From NCBI GenBank assembly GCA_910589415.1, contig OU342637.1:36610162-36674161 (forward strand): a stretch of 64,000 bases of DNA. Direction: 5' to 3'. Origin of the DNA: Malachius bipustulatus (taxonomy: Eukaryota; Arthropoda; Insecta; Coleoptera; Melyridae). Positions 44,560 to 57,150 of the stretch are shown piece by piece. The stretch's first letter is position 1; the number at the start of each line of letters is the position of its first letter. The translations under genes were made by a program, and so were the position numbers. The notes under the pieces are model-generated. The model saw nothing but the letters and a program-made list of their open reading frames with translations, was not told the origin of the DNA and ran no database searches.

Positions 44560-45839
44560 GTTTATATTCTTATAAGAAAGGGTGTTATGTTAATATGTAT
44601 GTACAATTTTTAATATTGAGTAAATTCTATATAAATTAATATCCCCGTAGGAAGTATAAATTTTTAGGTACTTATCTTATCAGCCTTTATCCGTCGCACT
44701 CACTGCACTACCGCTCGCTTTCGAGTTTGAAGGATAACTGATGTTGTAAAAGAAAAAATTCTCGATTTGAATTATATTTTTTTGGTGCTTAGCCCTCTTT
44801 GGTTACAGACCAATTTCTAACATATTACAAGTTTAGTTTTGAAAAATCAAGTGTCTCTTGGAAATTTTCAAAAAAACTTTTTTTTCTGTGGAGTAAGACG
44901 CCTTTTATGTAGAAAATATGACTTATAGCTATTAAGAAAAGTGGTTTAATTAGAATCAACATTAGGGCCTCTGTCCCAAATTAAAAATCATCAGCCAACT
45001 ATGAATTTTCATTTATTTAATTCTTTTTTCACAAATCTAAGAATTTTATTTGAAAATTATTAAATTATTGAAAATTGCAATTGGCCGACGATTTTGAAAT
45101 ATAAATATTGCCAAAATTTTACACGTTACCAAACAAACAGTTGGATATTGGTTGCACTATCAAATTTTACTTAAAACTTGGATGCTCTCATTTGAAAAAA
45201 AAAAAACGTTGATGTAGGACTTTTCAAGCAAAAAAAATAATGACCAAATTTTTATTGATTGACTGACTAGGTACCAATTTTACTAGGATAAAATTTAGTT
45301 ATTTTATAATCAAAGATTACACTACCCTTTGTTAAGCATTAAGTTTCAGGCCGTTTGTAGAGAAGACCTGTTCCAATTACATAAAGTAACTGGCAGGTCT
45401 ATTATGGCAAGCGGCGGGGTGTGTAGACCTGAAATTAAAATCCATACCTACCGTGTTTATTAGTGTCAATCTCAGCTTGAAGTATTTCATTGAGTTTATT
45501 TCTTTACTGATGATTTTAAGGAGGTTAATTCTTTATCTCTACATTAGTTTTTGTCTTTTGATTACTAGCCCAACTTTCTAATGTTCAGCAACGTTTACCC
45601 AAACTATACAAGCACATCCACACACCCACCCACATACAGGTTTAACAAAATTATACAGTCTTACAAACTACCTTGTTTTTATTTTACATTTACTTTTCTT
45701 TTTATTTTCTTTTTCGTTTCTTTTTATTTATTTTTATATATTTTTTGTTTTTTTTTCCAAATATTTTCATATTCACATTACACACCTTTCTGTTGTTTGC
45801 TTGTTTGTTGTAACTAAAAATACGGAAGACGGTTTTTTG

Positions 45840-46260
45840 ATCCCTGCTGCTGCAGCCGTACAGGCTTATTGTATCCTATCCTTGGCTGATCAAACAATGC
45901 GATGCCTTTTACAAGGTTCAACAGTCTGTTAGATGAGGATTTTCCTGCCAGCAGGTCTGTGGATCTGGTTTGCACGCTTTGGCAAACGACCTTTTACAAG
46001 CCATCATTGCCATTTCACTCTTATCTATGACCTTCTGCAGGTGTAGGTTCCAAGTATATTTTGCATCTAAGATAATACTCAGATATTTGCCCGGTTGTTT
46101 TGTAATTCAAAAGGGTCACCACAGTCGAAGTCACATACATCAACCCGTGATTTTCCTAAATGTCCTTTTTTCCTAAACTTGTCACTAGTTGTTACCTTCT
46201 ACTAATCATTCCAATCTCAGATTCAACTGAATCATTCAAGCCCTAGAACACCGGTGGGTA
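45840..46260 (-). pseudogene. LINE RT thumb fragment
   Basis: The minus strand shows DAKYTWNLHLQKVIDKSEMAMMACKRSFAK with small shifts, the conserved thumb stretch after RT (compare KYLGITLDNKLNFGAHIERT at 51766). Upstream DVCDFDCGDPFEL is less clear. It is a separate piece from the RNase H fragment at 46864-47829, since it lies on the wrong side of it for one element. Confidence 0.5.
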
Positions 46261-46863
46261 TATTTCTTGTTATCGATTTCTGAACCTTCAGTCACCCGGA
46301 GACTCCTATTCCGCGTAGATAATCAAGACTTCCAAAGTCTCCGTTTTTACTCGACGATCTTTTCGCTTGTTCATCGTCGCTACATGCCCGCTTTTACACA
46401 ATTTTATGGTTTAATCCCTGACTAGACAGTGAGATCCAGGCTTCCCATATGTTGAACTCCAAGCTCAGGTGTTCCGTTAAATCTCTTTATTCCTGATGCG
46501 GCGATCAGCTCCAGACTTCCAAAATCTACTCGAAGATTCCGGAACGCAACGCTTTCGCAGTTTAGAGACTTCTTACCGATCAGTCGTGGCTGGATTTACA
46601 AAATTGATTTAATCTAAATCCTCCCTCCCCCCGTCCATGCCAATTAGTTGTTTTATAATAATGGGAGTGACGTGCTGTGATTTTCCGTTTCCTGATGCCG
46701 CCTCAGACTTTTTGTCCAGTATGTGACTTGTAATTGGTATTGGTATTTTAACTAAATGTGAGAGATGGTTTATGTGGTCCCAAACACTGAAGCCAGCGGG
46801 CTTATTGTATTTCTCACATTTAGATTTTCCTTGATTAGAAGAGCTCCGTTCCTTTGACAAGGT

Positions 46864-47829
46864 TCAGCAGTGGGCTGAGTGGCTCAGGACCGCATAGCGT
46901 GTTCGTGCGAGTGCTGGACACTCGAATATCACATGAGAAGCTGTCTCATCTTCTTCATTGCAGAGTCTACAAACTGGTTCTTCTCTGTATATCCCCAGCT
47001 TATGTTGATGTACTCTTAGGTGGCAGTGTCCTATGAGAAGACCCATCACCGTTCTGATCCATATTCTGTTTAGTTGCAGTATCTGTCTGCAAGGTTTTGA
47101 GAGGGCTACTTAATCATCACCTTACTATGTTTGTTTCCTCTTATACGGTTCCAGTGTGCTTTATGTTGGGTTCTTACTCACTGAGCCACCGCCCCGCGTA
47201 CAGTGTTCCTCGGGATGCCAAACACTGGTTAAGGCCCAGTAGTGTAGTTCATCCCAGCGCCTTTCTTGGCTAGTTGATTTGCAGCTTCATTACCAGGCGT
47301 CCCACGGTGACCCGGAATTCAAGCTAGTGTCACCACGTTGCACCTGGCTAAGTCAATGAGGTCTTGCAGGAATTACCAGACCAGTTTTGATCTCATTTCA
47401 TAAGCTGCAAGGGCTTTCGGGCTAGCCTGACTGTCGGAGAGGATGTAGATTAGATGTAGACCTCGATAGTTCCTTCTAATATTCTCTCCAACGCATAGCC
47501 TAATTGCATTTATTTCAGCCTGGAAGACGCCGGCATGCGTTCCCAGTGGTACTGCATAAATACTGCATCTAGGGACCACCCCATGCACTCCAGCTCCGGT
47601 ACCTGTCTCTGTCTTTGAGCCGTCCGTGTACCAGATCAGCCCTTTTTTCAGACACAGGTGGTCCATTTGCTGCGATTCTTTCCAGTCTGTCATTCAGTCC
47701 ATTCTTTACAAATGATATCGTAGGACTCATACCATCAGAGTGCATTTCCAGGATAGGATCTGAGATGGTATCAGTTATTCTGGAATACCCCCGGTTTCCC
47801 CAGGTTTGTCCCAGTTTTGATTTTGTCAA
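46864..47829 (-). pseudogene. LINE RNase H and Cys/His tail remnant
   Basis: In minus-strand order: GLIWYTDGSKTETGTGAGVHG, GVFQAEINAIRLC, YILSDSQASPKAL (RNase H D, E, D) near 47640-47400. Then IPGHRGTPGNEAANQLAKKG (D replaced by N) near 47300, MGLLIGHCHLR and CRLCNEEDETASHVIFECPALARTR at 47047-46890. Several frameshifts are present. It is a different family from the intact LINE and closer to the R1-like copies. The T/A-rich sequence below 46860 has no recognised continuation. Confidence 0.75.
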
Positions 47830-48240
47830 GAGGAGGCAAGTATGTGACTTAGTTAATTACCTCTGTGGTCTGTCTCGCGTTTCTTTAGCTTTTTCCGTTC
47901 TTTTCGGCAGTTTGGATTGCTGCAATGAAGCAATAAAGAGCCATTATTGTTTTATTATTGACTGATGCTGTGACTTTTAGATCCCAGGTCAGGTCAGGTT
48001 TATATCACTAATTATATCACGTAGTGTACTTTCATCATTAAAACGACATAAAAAGGCTCGTCAGAAAAACTAAAATTGTGCATGGGCATAGGAGCATGTA
48101 AGCGAATTAGAAATTCCCACGGTTACAACAGGCGAGACTAGCTAATTACCATTAACTACTGTAAGAAGGTTGTGTACCTATATTTCCATAAGTACTTGCA
48201 TGGTAAAAAAAATGGTTTTCACAATAATTGGAATTTAGGT

Positions 48241-48540
48241 TGAGTAGTTTGTGAGTTATAAACAAGTGAAAATCGCAATTTTCAATTTTCAAAGCATCTC
48301 ACATTGAAAACGGCTCAAGATATTTACAAACGGCTTAAATATAAATAAAAATTACTGTTATTCTGATCAGCCAGTTTGTAGATATTCAAAAAATATTAAA
48401 TTTTCCGAAGAACTTGTAACACCTTGTTTCTCGAAAACTAAAGCTCCAACGACCCATGTCTACAGGAAATTTTTCGCCTATTTTACCATTTCCTGCATGC
48501 CCTTTGAGCTTAAAACAAATTAAACTTTGTACTTCAAAAA
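48241..48540. repeat. Partial foldback arm (families A and H)
   Basis: GTTATAAACAAGTGAAAATCG and AAACGGCTCAAGAT follow family A arms. From about 48390 the sequence is an inverted relative of the arm at 31378-31560 (CTCCAACGACCCATGTCTAC). No terminal CAGGGTG is left. Confidence 0.5.
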
Positions 48541-49004
48541 TCTAATGGAGTGATTTTATACACTTTCTTCAGCTGTTATCTGCCAAAGCCAGGATGATCC
48601 AAACTTCATAGTCGCTGCATTATTCCTACCTGTGCTGGAGACATGCGCACAGAAACTTTCAGTTTTTTTTTTTAATGACGAAGGTCTGGCAGTCGTGGGC
48701 TCTTGCTCTATGAGGACTTACAAACTATTGCCTGTTTTACGTATTAATTGACACGACAAATTATGAGCGTCATGCGCCCAACTTGAGAGAGTGTATTTCC
48801 TTTAGTTTTATACAGTTGTGTAAAATGTAATGAATAAATTCATTTTCTCAATTACTATTTTTTGTAGAATTTAAAAATCGAAAACAGGCGATTTTTAATT
48901 ATTAAATTACACTTAGCATCGTAAAAAATTCACCACTCGCTTATAACCTCTTAGGCTGACACTTTACCACCCCTAAATTTTCATATGGGAAGAGTAAGCT
49001 CGTG

Positions 49005-49568
49005 ACAATTCTCTAGCAAAGCTAGCAGAGATAAACAACAAAATAAACCTGAGGTGGACAAAAGGACGCCAGAACAACAAAGGAAACAAAAAAGCTGATC
49101 TGCTTGCAAAAAAGGGATCCAAACTAGGTACCCTTAATCGAACCAGAACCAACTTTCTGTATAGCCTACAGCGAAGTCAGGGGGGAAAAAGACCTCCTGA
49201 AGAAAAAACATATCTCCCATTGGAATTAAGTAGTTGGACTGAGACATTCGAAGATATTTTTCAGAGAACCATCAGAGAATAAAACTAATGAACTGGAAAA
49301 GCTGAGATGGGCAATTGGACTTCTAACAGTACACTGCCCAGTAATGAAACACCTCACAATAATAGGAGTGAAAAACAACCCAGATTGCAGGAGATGCTGG
49401 GAGGGGGAGGAAACCCCATACCAACTGATGTGTGAATGTCCAGCACTAGAGGGAACTAGGCTTCTAATATCTGGGACCGAAATGACAGAACCAAGAGAAA
49501 TAGAACAAGCACCCATTGGACTCATACTGAAACTGAAATACTTTCGGGAGACGGAACTGATGAGCTAA
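49005..49568 (+). pseudogene. 5'-truncated 3' end copy of the 51149 retrotransposon
   Basis: Closely matches 52610-53180: NKINLRWTKG, NKKADLLAKKGSKL, then HCPVMKHLTIIGVKNNPDCRRC and CECPALEGTR, ending with ETELMS. Small insertions and deletions break the frame. It is a second copy of the same family 2 kb upstream, truncated inside RNase H. Confidence 0.8.
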
Positions 49569-51148
49569 TTATCATAATAAGCTTGTGACACCTCATTTGA
49601 AAGGTCTCTTCATTCTCTATACAAAAATTATAATGTTTTCAAATTTATTGCAAAGAAAAATTGCAAAGAAAATTATCAATTGCACAAAAATTAGGTAGGA
49701 CTTACTTACTTTTTGCAAAAAAATATATGTAGGTATGTATTATAAAATAAGTTAAAAAAAATTATTTAAGATTGGGGTATTGCCAAGATGTTCAAGCCAA
49801 GCATTTTGCACATCTACACCAAATTCATGATTTTTTGTTCTTTACAACATCAAAAATTAAATGGTATTACCTAATTATTAATTTGATTTTAATTTTAATG
49901 CTAGATAATTTTTGGAATAATCTTGAAAATTTAATATCATTTCTGTAAAGCCAATGAAGAGGCCTTTTAAATGATGTATCCACAAGCTTCTTCTTCCTAT
50001 ATGCATTTAAAAATTTATGGGTCGCATCTGCCACTGGAAGGGGGTTAATTTTAGGGATGAAGTTTGTGCGCTGCAGGATGTCATTTAATAATAAAAATCG
50101 ACCCCTTTCTCCTCATTTTGCATTTGTGTAGGAAGTGAACTGCGCAATGGATTTTCAAAATTTGTTACCTAATTAATCTTAACAAAAAAATTTTTTAATA
50201 CTAACTATTTGCATTCTATTACCTACATGCTACATGCGATAATTGAGTTTGGTGTAATTTGTATTTGTTAATCACAAGGCTTTCTTTGATCGTAGTTTCT
50301 GGGGTTCGTGGCAAAGAGCACGTGCAACTTATGTCTTGGCGGACTTTGGACGTCTGGTTCTAGTTTGGATTCCCGTAAACAAACATTAATGTATTTATAA
50401 TAGATTACTTACTTATAGCACGCAACGTAATATTCAAAGATCAGCAACAGTCGTATTAAAAAAAAAAAGAAAAAAATATACGGATTTATAGCAGAAAGTG
50501 CGGAATAAAATAATAATCTCTCTCTTAATCGTAATACAAGTAATTACGTTAAAAGATAATAATATATTATCAACCAGTTATAAATATTACAATTTAATTT
50601 GTAATTTTTGTTTCATAAATTATGTAATTTTTCGCTCATTAGGTAGGTAGTAATCATACAGCATTTTTTATATGACGGTTCCGCAGAAACTCTATGAACA
50701 TTCTAATTTCACGGAACGTCCTTCGATAGCAGGAGAGAAAAAATAGGACAGATAGAAGTACTCTGTCACATGTAAATCATGAATTGAATTTATTGAACCA
50801 ACTAGTGTGAAAAGTAAAAATTATATAAAAAAAACTTCCTGCACATCCTTATGCGTTAATTGATTCAATTATGAATATTTTCGCTATTTTAGCAATGGAG
50901 TTTTTTTTTCATGGTCATATCATATTATTATAGTTGTTTACTATGAAAATTTCAGTTTAATTCCTTTGAAAACGCGCCTTAAAAAGAATATCGAAAATTA
51001 GCAATTTTGACCGATTTTATATGTAGGTAGGCCACTGGTAAACTAATGACTAAAACGCTTTGCAATCTTAAATGAGAACCCACTTTTTTTTGCAGATGCA
51101 AATTTTACGGGTGAAAACGCGTAAAAAATTGCTGCCCCCTACCCCTCC

Positions 51149-52258
51149 ATGCAAACACCACTGAATCGACACCAATATGCATATCAACCTGGAATGTCAT
51201 GTGAAGTAAGCCTTCACACTTTAACAAACAAAATAGAGAGGGCACTAGACAATAAAGAAATTGCACTAGGGACCTTTCTAGATATAGAGGGAGCTTTCGA
51301 CAACACCTCTTTCATCTCCATAAAGAGAGCTGTGGAAAAGCGGGGAGTTCACGGGTCCATTACGGAATGGATATACTCCTCAATTAGAAACAGACAAATC
51401 TCCAGTTCCCTTGGTAACACGAGTAGGAAGGTAATGGCCGACAGGGGATGCCCGCAGGGGGGAGTGCTATCACCTCTGCTGTGGAGCCTGGTTGTCGACA
51501 GCCTACTCTGGGAACTGGAAAGAAAGGGAATTCACGCGCAAGGATACGCAGATGACATCACTATTCTAACAACGGGCAAGCATGCAGAGATTATTTCAAA
51601 TCTCATGCAACAAGCTCTCAGAATAGTAGAAAAATGGTGCCTAGCAGAAGGACTGTCAGTTAATCCTGACAAGACTACAATAATTGCCTTCACGAATAAA
51701 AGAAATCTTCAAAATCTGAAGAGACTAAGACTTGGAGGACAAGAAATCCCATTAAGCACGGAGGTTAAGTATCTGGGCATTACCCTGGATAACAAACTTA
51801 ACTTCGGAGCACACATAGAAAGAACAACCAAAAAGGCAACCAGAGCCTTATGGGCCAGTAGAGGAATGATAGGTAGAACGTGGGGACTGAAACCAGAAAT
51901 GGCACACTGGATGTACACTAAGGTGATAGTACCCACGATTACATATGGCTCCTTATTATGGTGGCATAAATCCAGAAAAAAGGAGCACATTACTAAGCTA
52001 AATAAGTTACAGAGACTCGTGTTACTGACAATAACAGGAGCGATGAGAACAACACCAACAGCGGCCATGGAGATGCTCCTGGAGCTCCCGCCACTCCACT
52101 TGGTGGTTGAGACGGAGGCACTAGCGGCAGCATACAAAGTTAAAACAATACTGCATGGGACCTTCAATATAACGAAAGGATACCATACAGAAATATTCAA
52201 ACATCTGGAAACCAATCACATTTTAAACATGCGACCAGATAGAACGAGTACGGAGTAA
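51149..52258 (+). pseudogene. R1-like LINE reverse transcriptase, 5' truncated
   Basis: 369 open codons start inside the RT domain: YAYQPGMSCEVSLHTL, FLDIEGAFDN (catalytic D), CPQGGVLSPLLWSLV, GYADDITIL (catalytic DD), VKYLGITLDNKL and the thumb GLKPEMAHWMYTKVIVPTITYGSLLWW. The ATG at 51149 is only an internal Met near the truncation; endonuclease and ORF1 are missing. A TAA at 52256 separates it from the RNase H frame that follows. Motif spacing is otherwise normal, so it is a young dead-on-arrival copy. Confidence 0.85.
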
Positions 52259-53180
52259 GAGCATAAACTTTTGTAAACCTTATCAGGTAGTAATACCAGC
52301 AAAGGGAACAGAAGGTTATGAAATCAAAACAAAAAACAACCGATGCACCTGGTACACGGATGGATCCAAGACAAAGATTAGCGCTGGAGCAGGAGTTGCT
52401 GGGAGAGGCGAGGGAAATACATTCAGTATAAATCTCGGTGGACTAGCAACAGTGCTACAGACAGAAATTTTAGCAATCCACGCCTGCGTGGAACACATGA
52501 TAGCCGGTTCATTTGAAAATATGAACATTGAAATCGTTACTGAAAGCCAGGCAGCTCTACGAGCACTGGACTCAGTGACGATACAATCAAATACAGTGAA
52601 GAGCTGTATCAACTCTCTAGCAAAGCTGGCAGAGAAAAACAACAAAATAAACCTGAGGTGGACAAAAGGACACCAGAACAACAAAGGTAACAAAAAAGCG
52701 GATCTTCTTGCAAAAAAGGGATCCAAACTACCCTTAATTGGGCCAGAACCAACTTGCTGCATAGCCTACAGTGAAGTCAGAAGGAAAATAAAAGACCTCC
52801 TGAAGAAAAAATATATCTCCCATTGGAATGAAGTAGATGGACTGAGACATTCTAAGATATTTATCAGAGAACTACCAGAGAATAAAACTAATGAATTAAA
52901 AAAGCTGAGTAAACACCAGCTGAGATGGGCAATTGGACTTCTAACAGGACACTGCCCACTAATGAAACACCTCTCAATAATAGGGGTGAAAAATAACCCA
53001 GATTGCAGGAGATGCGGGGAGGGGGAGGAAACCCCATACCACCTGATCTGTGAGTGCCCGGCACTAGAGGGAACTAGACTTCTAATATTTGGGACCGAAA
53101 TGGCGGAACCAAAAGAACTAGAACAAGCACCCATTGGACTCGTTCTGAAATACTTTCGGGAGACGGGACTGATGAGCTAA
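52259..53180 (+). pseudogene. R1-like LINE RNase H and Cys/His tail (continues 51149 copy)
   Basis: The frame ending at 53180 (TAA after ETGLMS) carries RNase H: CTWYTDGSKTK near 52345, LQTEILAI, then TESQAALRAL where the family has S-D-S-Q, and GNKKADLLAKKG. The tail follows with HQLRWAIGLLTGHCPLMKHL and CRRCGEGEETPYHLICECPALEGTR. The third acidic residue is Glu instead of Asp, which would weaken catalysis. It is in a different frame from the RT part: a single shift near 52250 disrupts the ORF. The 3' end is short and lacks an obvious poly(A). Confidence 0.85.
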
Positions 53181-54442
53181 TAATCCAAAGGGGTACAATA
53201 AGCGCAAGCTTCAGTAATTCGGGTTTCACGTCCAAAAATACGAAGGATTTGTCTGCAATATTTTTCACTCTTTCCAATGGAGCTAAATCCCCAGTGGCGT
53301 ATTTAAGGGAGTTTATCTTAACATCTGAGTAATTTTTAAACAAGGTATTCGAAAATTGCATGACCTTGAATGTCCAAATAAACCGATTTTTCGTTCTAAG
53401 GCTTGTCACGGTTCTTTGCCTAAAACTACGCCAATGGATTCTAAAGGCGATATGCAGACTTGTAGTGGAGCGGCTGTCACGCAAGTGTCTCTCTATGCCA
53501 GGCACTGCAAACTAGGGGACTTTTCTTATATCCCCTATAATAATTCAGATGCCTACGCTTTATTTTCCCCTAATATTGCTCTTCCTTGCTTTATGTGCCA
53601 TTTACATAACAAATTACTGTGTCAACCTATATTTTGTTATAGGATTATTCATTATGATGTAGAATATATTTTTATAGAGATGTAGAAAATAGAATGTAGG
53701 TAGTCTAGGAAATAATTCAGTATTTTAACATTTTATGTACTATACTATCCTTCGATGTAGATAAAATGTTTATACAGGAAGTGATGGGTATTAATGATAA
53801 TTGGGATTGTGACCCTGTATTTGAATTTGTACTTTGTAGAAAAAATATTCCTGCAATAAATAAATATTGTATGGCTGTATTAAAACCCCTTTTTAACGTA
53901 CCTCCAGGAGCAAAACCGGTCACGGAAATTTTTTTAATACTATAATTGATCACCCATCCAAGTAGGGACCAAATCAAGCCATGCTGCACTTTAGGACACC
54001 CTGCAGACATTCTATTTCTTAGCTGGCCGAGAGCAATCCCTGTTTGTACGAGGTGTTGAAAAACTCAAGGAAAAATGAAATAACTCAGCATTGAAAAGGA
54101 AGAAAATTTTCGCGGGTGACCTGGCAAAACCTCCAATCTCCAATTTTCAACGAAAATGAGTTATTGTCACCTACTTACTCACTGTTATCTATTGCCAATG
54201 CGCATATCTCTGCAAATTATCTTACAAGATAAATAAGCAGAAATATTTTAAAGCACGACTTGCAATTTCTCCTAACATGAGGCGTACCGAAATCTATCGA
54301 GCAAAACCCCCTCATCTCCAGTAGTCAAAAACTTTGAGCCTGTTTTACAGATATTTTTATGGAAAGTGTTCACAAGACGTGGCCCGTTTGATCCCACGTA
54401 AAAACGAGGCCGGGCAGAAATGAACGTCGAGCCGCAGTAGCT

Positions 54443-54657
54443 CATCCCTATCAGATTCAGCTCGTTACATCTCGCACCACCTTATTTCAGCCTTCTTTCA
54501 TGTACAGAACCGCATCCTTTTGGAATAGCATTCCAATCGAAGTGTTTCCTGATATATATCCAATTTTCACAATTAATAACCATAAGTCAAACAATGTCAT
54601 GCCATACTGCGACGACACACGACGTCATTCGGTGATAAAACTTTTTTTCGAAAAAAA
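54443..54657 (+). pseudogene. C-terminal fragment of a CR1/L2-type LINE
   Basis: Translation reads LVTSRTTLFQPSFMYRTASFWNSIPIEVFP, matching the R-T-x-x-x-Q-x-S-F-x-x-R-x-x-x-x-W-N-S-L-P signature at the very C-terminus of CR1, L2 and Jockey RT proteins. It stays open about 40 codons more. No RT core was found upstream. Confidence 0.6.
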
Positions 54658-55078
54658 AATATAAGAAATGGCGGCCATAAGAAAAACAAAAGTTGACTAT
54701 GAAAACTATGAGATCTACTCGTAGTTGCCTTTGAAAATGTTTGAAATTTCAGATGGATAGCTCTTAACGGCTTATGTAAGCCTACAAAAAATTAATTATT
54801 AATTTACATAATAACAAAGATATGACAAAAATAAGAAATATGAATTTTTTAGTTTTTTCGGGATTATTTCAAGAACAATCACAGATCTATCTTGTGTGTC
54901 TTGACAAATTCGAGATGGCCACAAAATAGAGCATATTGTCTGTAATTTAACCGACCCTGTATCTCTCTTAGCGTTTAGGAGATACCCATGGTGAGCTCTA
55001 AAATAAGAGACATCCTGTATATGCCGTGCTTATATTTTCCATTTTTCTTGTTTTAATTATGCTTATTCTTCATTACAG

Positions 55079-55162
55079 CCGGTGTTGAAAAAGACGGAGC
55101 AACCAAAAATGTCACAGCAGGATAAGAGGAGACCTCTGTATCGGCCGAGGTCTAGAACGGAA
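55079..55162 (+). CDS. Root: Rootletin, exon (28 codons)
   Basis: Between a strong acceptor (pyrimidine tract, CATTACAG) and a consensus donor GAA|GTAAGT lie exactly 28 codons, phase 0 at both ends. The product is basic (KKTEQPKMSQQDKRR then LYRPRSRTE) and probably disordered. It links the Pro-rich first exon to the exon at 62012. There is no domain; support comes from the paired splice signals and matching phase. Confidence 0.65.
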
Positions 55163-57150
55163 GTAAGTATATAGGTAGTTACTTACCTTCTTCATATCAT
55201 GATTTCATTTTGCTTGAGTTTTTTAGCAAGCTAAGATTAGTTAATAAAAAAATATGTTTAGAAATCTTTAAGTGATTCCGAGCTGTTTGGCCATGGTCCT
55301 CGGAGATTTGCTCCATGATCATACTAAATGATTCTTTCTGTTTTGCTCTGCACTGAGGAAACATGCAAAGACCACGGCCAAACAGCCCGATATCACTTAT
55401 AGTTCCAGTCGCAGCCAGCCATGAAAGCCCACACACATCAAAAGAGTCTTTTAAAATACTACATTGAACAAAATGAAAATGATTTTTCCATGTTTTTGAA
55501 TAGCACGGAATAGCCTCCAATTATTAAAATTTGGGTACAAAATATCCACATTATCTCAACGAGATTATGGCTTCAGTTCCTTGATTTAGTTAGTACTCCA
55601 GTAAAATTAGTCCAAAACATCCGAGTAATTTAAAACTGGAAATTACTTACTTAACGCCACTCGATAAATTAAAAGGTCCCGTTAAGATATTATTCCATTT
55701 TGTGAGGTTCACATTTGCGATCTTTTTAATTTATCAACAATTAGCCGGGTAGATCTCGCGTGAAAAACTTCCAAAAACGACATTCGTTTTTTTTTTTTTT
55801 TGTTTCATTCAACTTAGTGGACCACTCTGTTATGTGGGCGACTTGGCGCAACTCTCGGAGGTGTGAAGGGAGGGAAAAACCACGGGGAAAACGGTTTTTT
55901 GTCCATAGGTTAGCTGCGAGTCGTCGGCTAAAAAAAGTTTTCGGGTAAAAAACGGAATCTCGCGAGAGCGCACAACTGGTTGAGCGCAATCGCGAATACG
56001 TCCATTACTTACCGATATATCGCCGTTTTGGTTCTTATTTTTTTTTGTCATAAAAGAAAGAGTCGAAAAAATTCGCCCCTGTAAATTTTTGTGAGGATCG
56101 GTGTATAAGGGACGAAGGAGGGAAGGGGGAACATAAAACAAACTGAATCGGACATATCTCCCAAAGTTTTTGCTCCATATCGCGTATCAAAAAAACTAAG
56201 TTTCTTGAATTGGCTGCCTATCGGCTGTTTAAAATTTAACAAATGATGTTCCAAAAATAAACAAATGGCAACGAAAACAAGAAGTGAAAAAATATTTGTT
56301 AGTTTTTTATCATGAAGGGAGGAAGTGGGGGGATTTTTTTTGAACCAACCGAAATGTTTTTGCAAGATTTTGAAAACGAGCCCGTCTAGGCTGTGTCCGA
56401 GTCCGCCTAGGCTGTGTCCGTTGTTTAGTAGGGACGGATAAGGGTGCATTTCTTTTATCGATGACACGCAAAGGGAAAGGGTTTGGTACTCCTAGCCAGG
56501 CTCATTTTTAAGGGAACTAAACAATCTTTCAGTTTTTTTGGGTTCGTAAATGTGTCGAACGTATCGTGGTTGAACGCACGTGAGATACGGCATTGACAAG
56601 AAAGGTATAAAAAAACATATACGAGTACGTACAGAACACGAAAAAAGTAAGGAATAAATTCGATAAACCGGAAAGTACCGATTTTTTTGAAAAATAAAAA
56701 AATTAAATTTATGTATAGGTCACATTTTTTATACAAGGTATTCTTAGCTGCACAAAGTGAGCCGGAAAAACTAGGAAAAATCAGATTGCTATAGCGCATT
56801 CGATTCACCATCGAATTGACCACGTTTGATCACCCAATAATTTCGTTTGACCACCTTTTATTTTTGTGTAATTGCGATTAAAAAAAATTCCGGCTAACTT
56901 CATAAAATTTCCAGATTGAGTAAATATTGATGTTTAAAGGCTCATTCGTTTGACCAACATTTGACCACTTAATAATTTTGTTATTACATATATAAATAAA
57001 AAGGGAATCCAGTTTTTTAAAACCCTCTCCCGCCCCTCCTAGTCAACGGACAGATCCTAGAAGGGTTCATTTTCAAGGCAATGAAAAACTTTCCGGTTGG
57101 TCAGAAGGAATTCTAACCATGATCACTATGATAAAAATTTTACAAACATA

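Larger units (their letters stand above)
39378..44743 (-). mobile_element. Structurally intact non-LTR retrotransposon (I-like)
   Basis: A 5.37-kb element with a 184-bp 5' leader, ORF1, ORF2, a short 3' UTR and a terminal poly(A) (T-run about 39378-39396 on the plus strand). An 11-bp target duplication TTGTAAAAGAA flanks it (39367-39377 and 44744-44754). Both ORFs are uninterrupted, so insertion is recent and activity is possible. The 5' end on the minus strand reads CATCAGTTATCC, with an initiator-like TCAGTT. The presence of RNase H in ORF2 and three knuckles in ORF1 points to the I/R1 group rather than Jockey. It lies antisense in rootletin intron 1. Confidence 0.92.
39078..55078 (+). other. 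Rootletin intron 1, 16 kb of retroelements
   Basis: The donor GTAAGT and the acceptor TTCTTCATTACAG, with a long pyrimidine tract, bound it. It holds the intact LINE, several dead LINE pieces and half foldbacks. The parts 44755-45839, 47966-48240, 49569-51148 and 53181-54442 show nothing more than AT-rich sequence, except a T/C-rich tract at 45660-45760 and CAGTGGCGTA at 53291. Confidence 0.65.

Noticed and set aside
45581..45817. 78-codon Phe/Tyr-rich ORF
   Set aside because: Comes from a T/C-rich tract; composition alone explains it.
53356..53685. 109-codon plus-strand ORF after the truncated LINE
   Set aside because: No domain. The start overlaps repeat-like sequence (CAGTGGCGTA nearby), and it is opposed by an equally long minus-strand frame.
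55741..56823. Several long ORFs on both strands in the foldback arm
   Set aside because: They fall in inverted-repeat and pyrimidine- or purine-rich sequence and change with every arm difference; no motif is recognisable.
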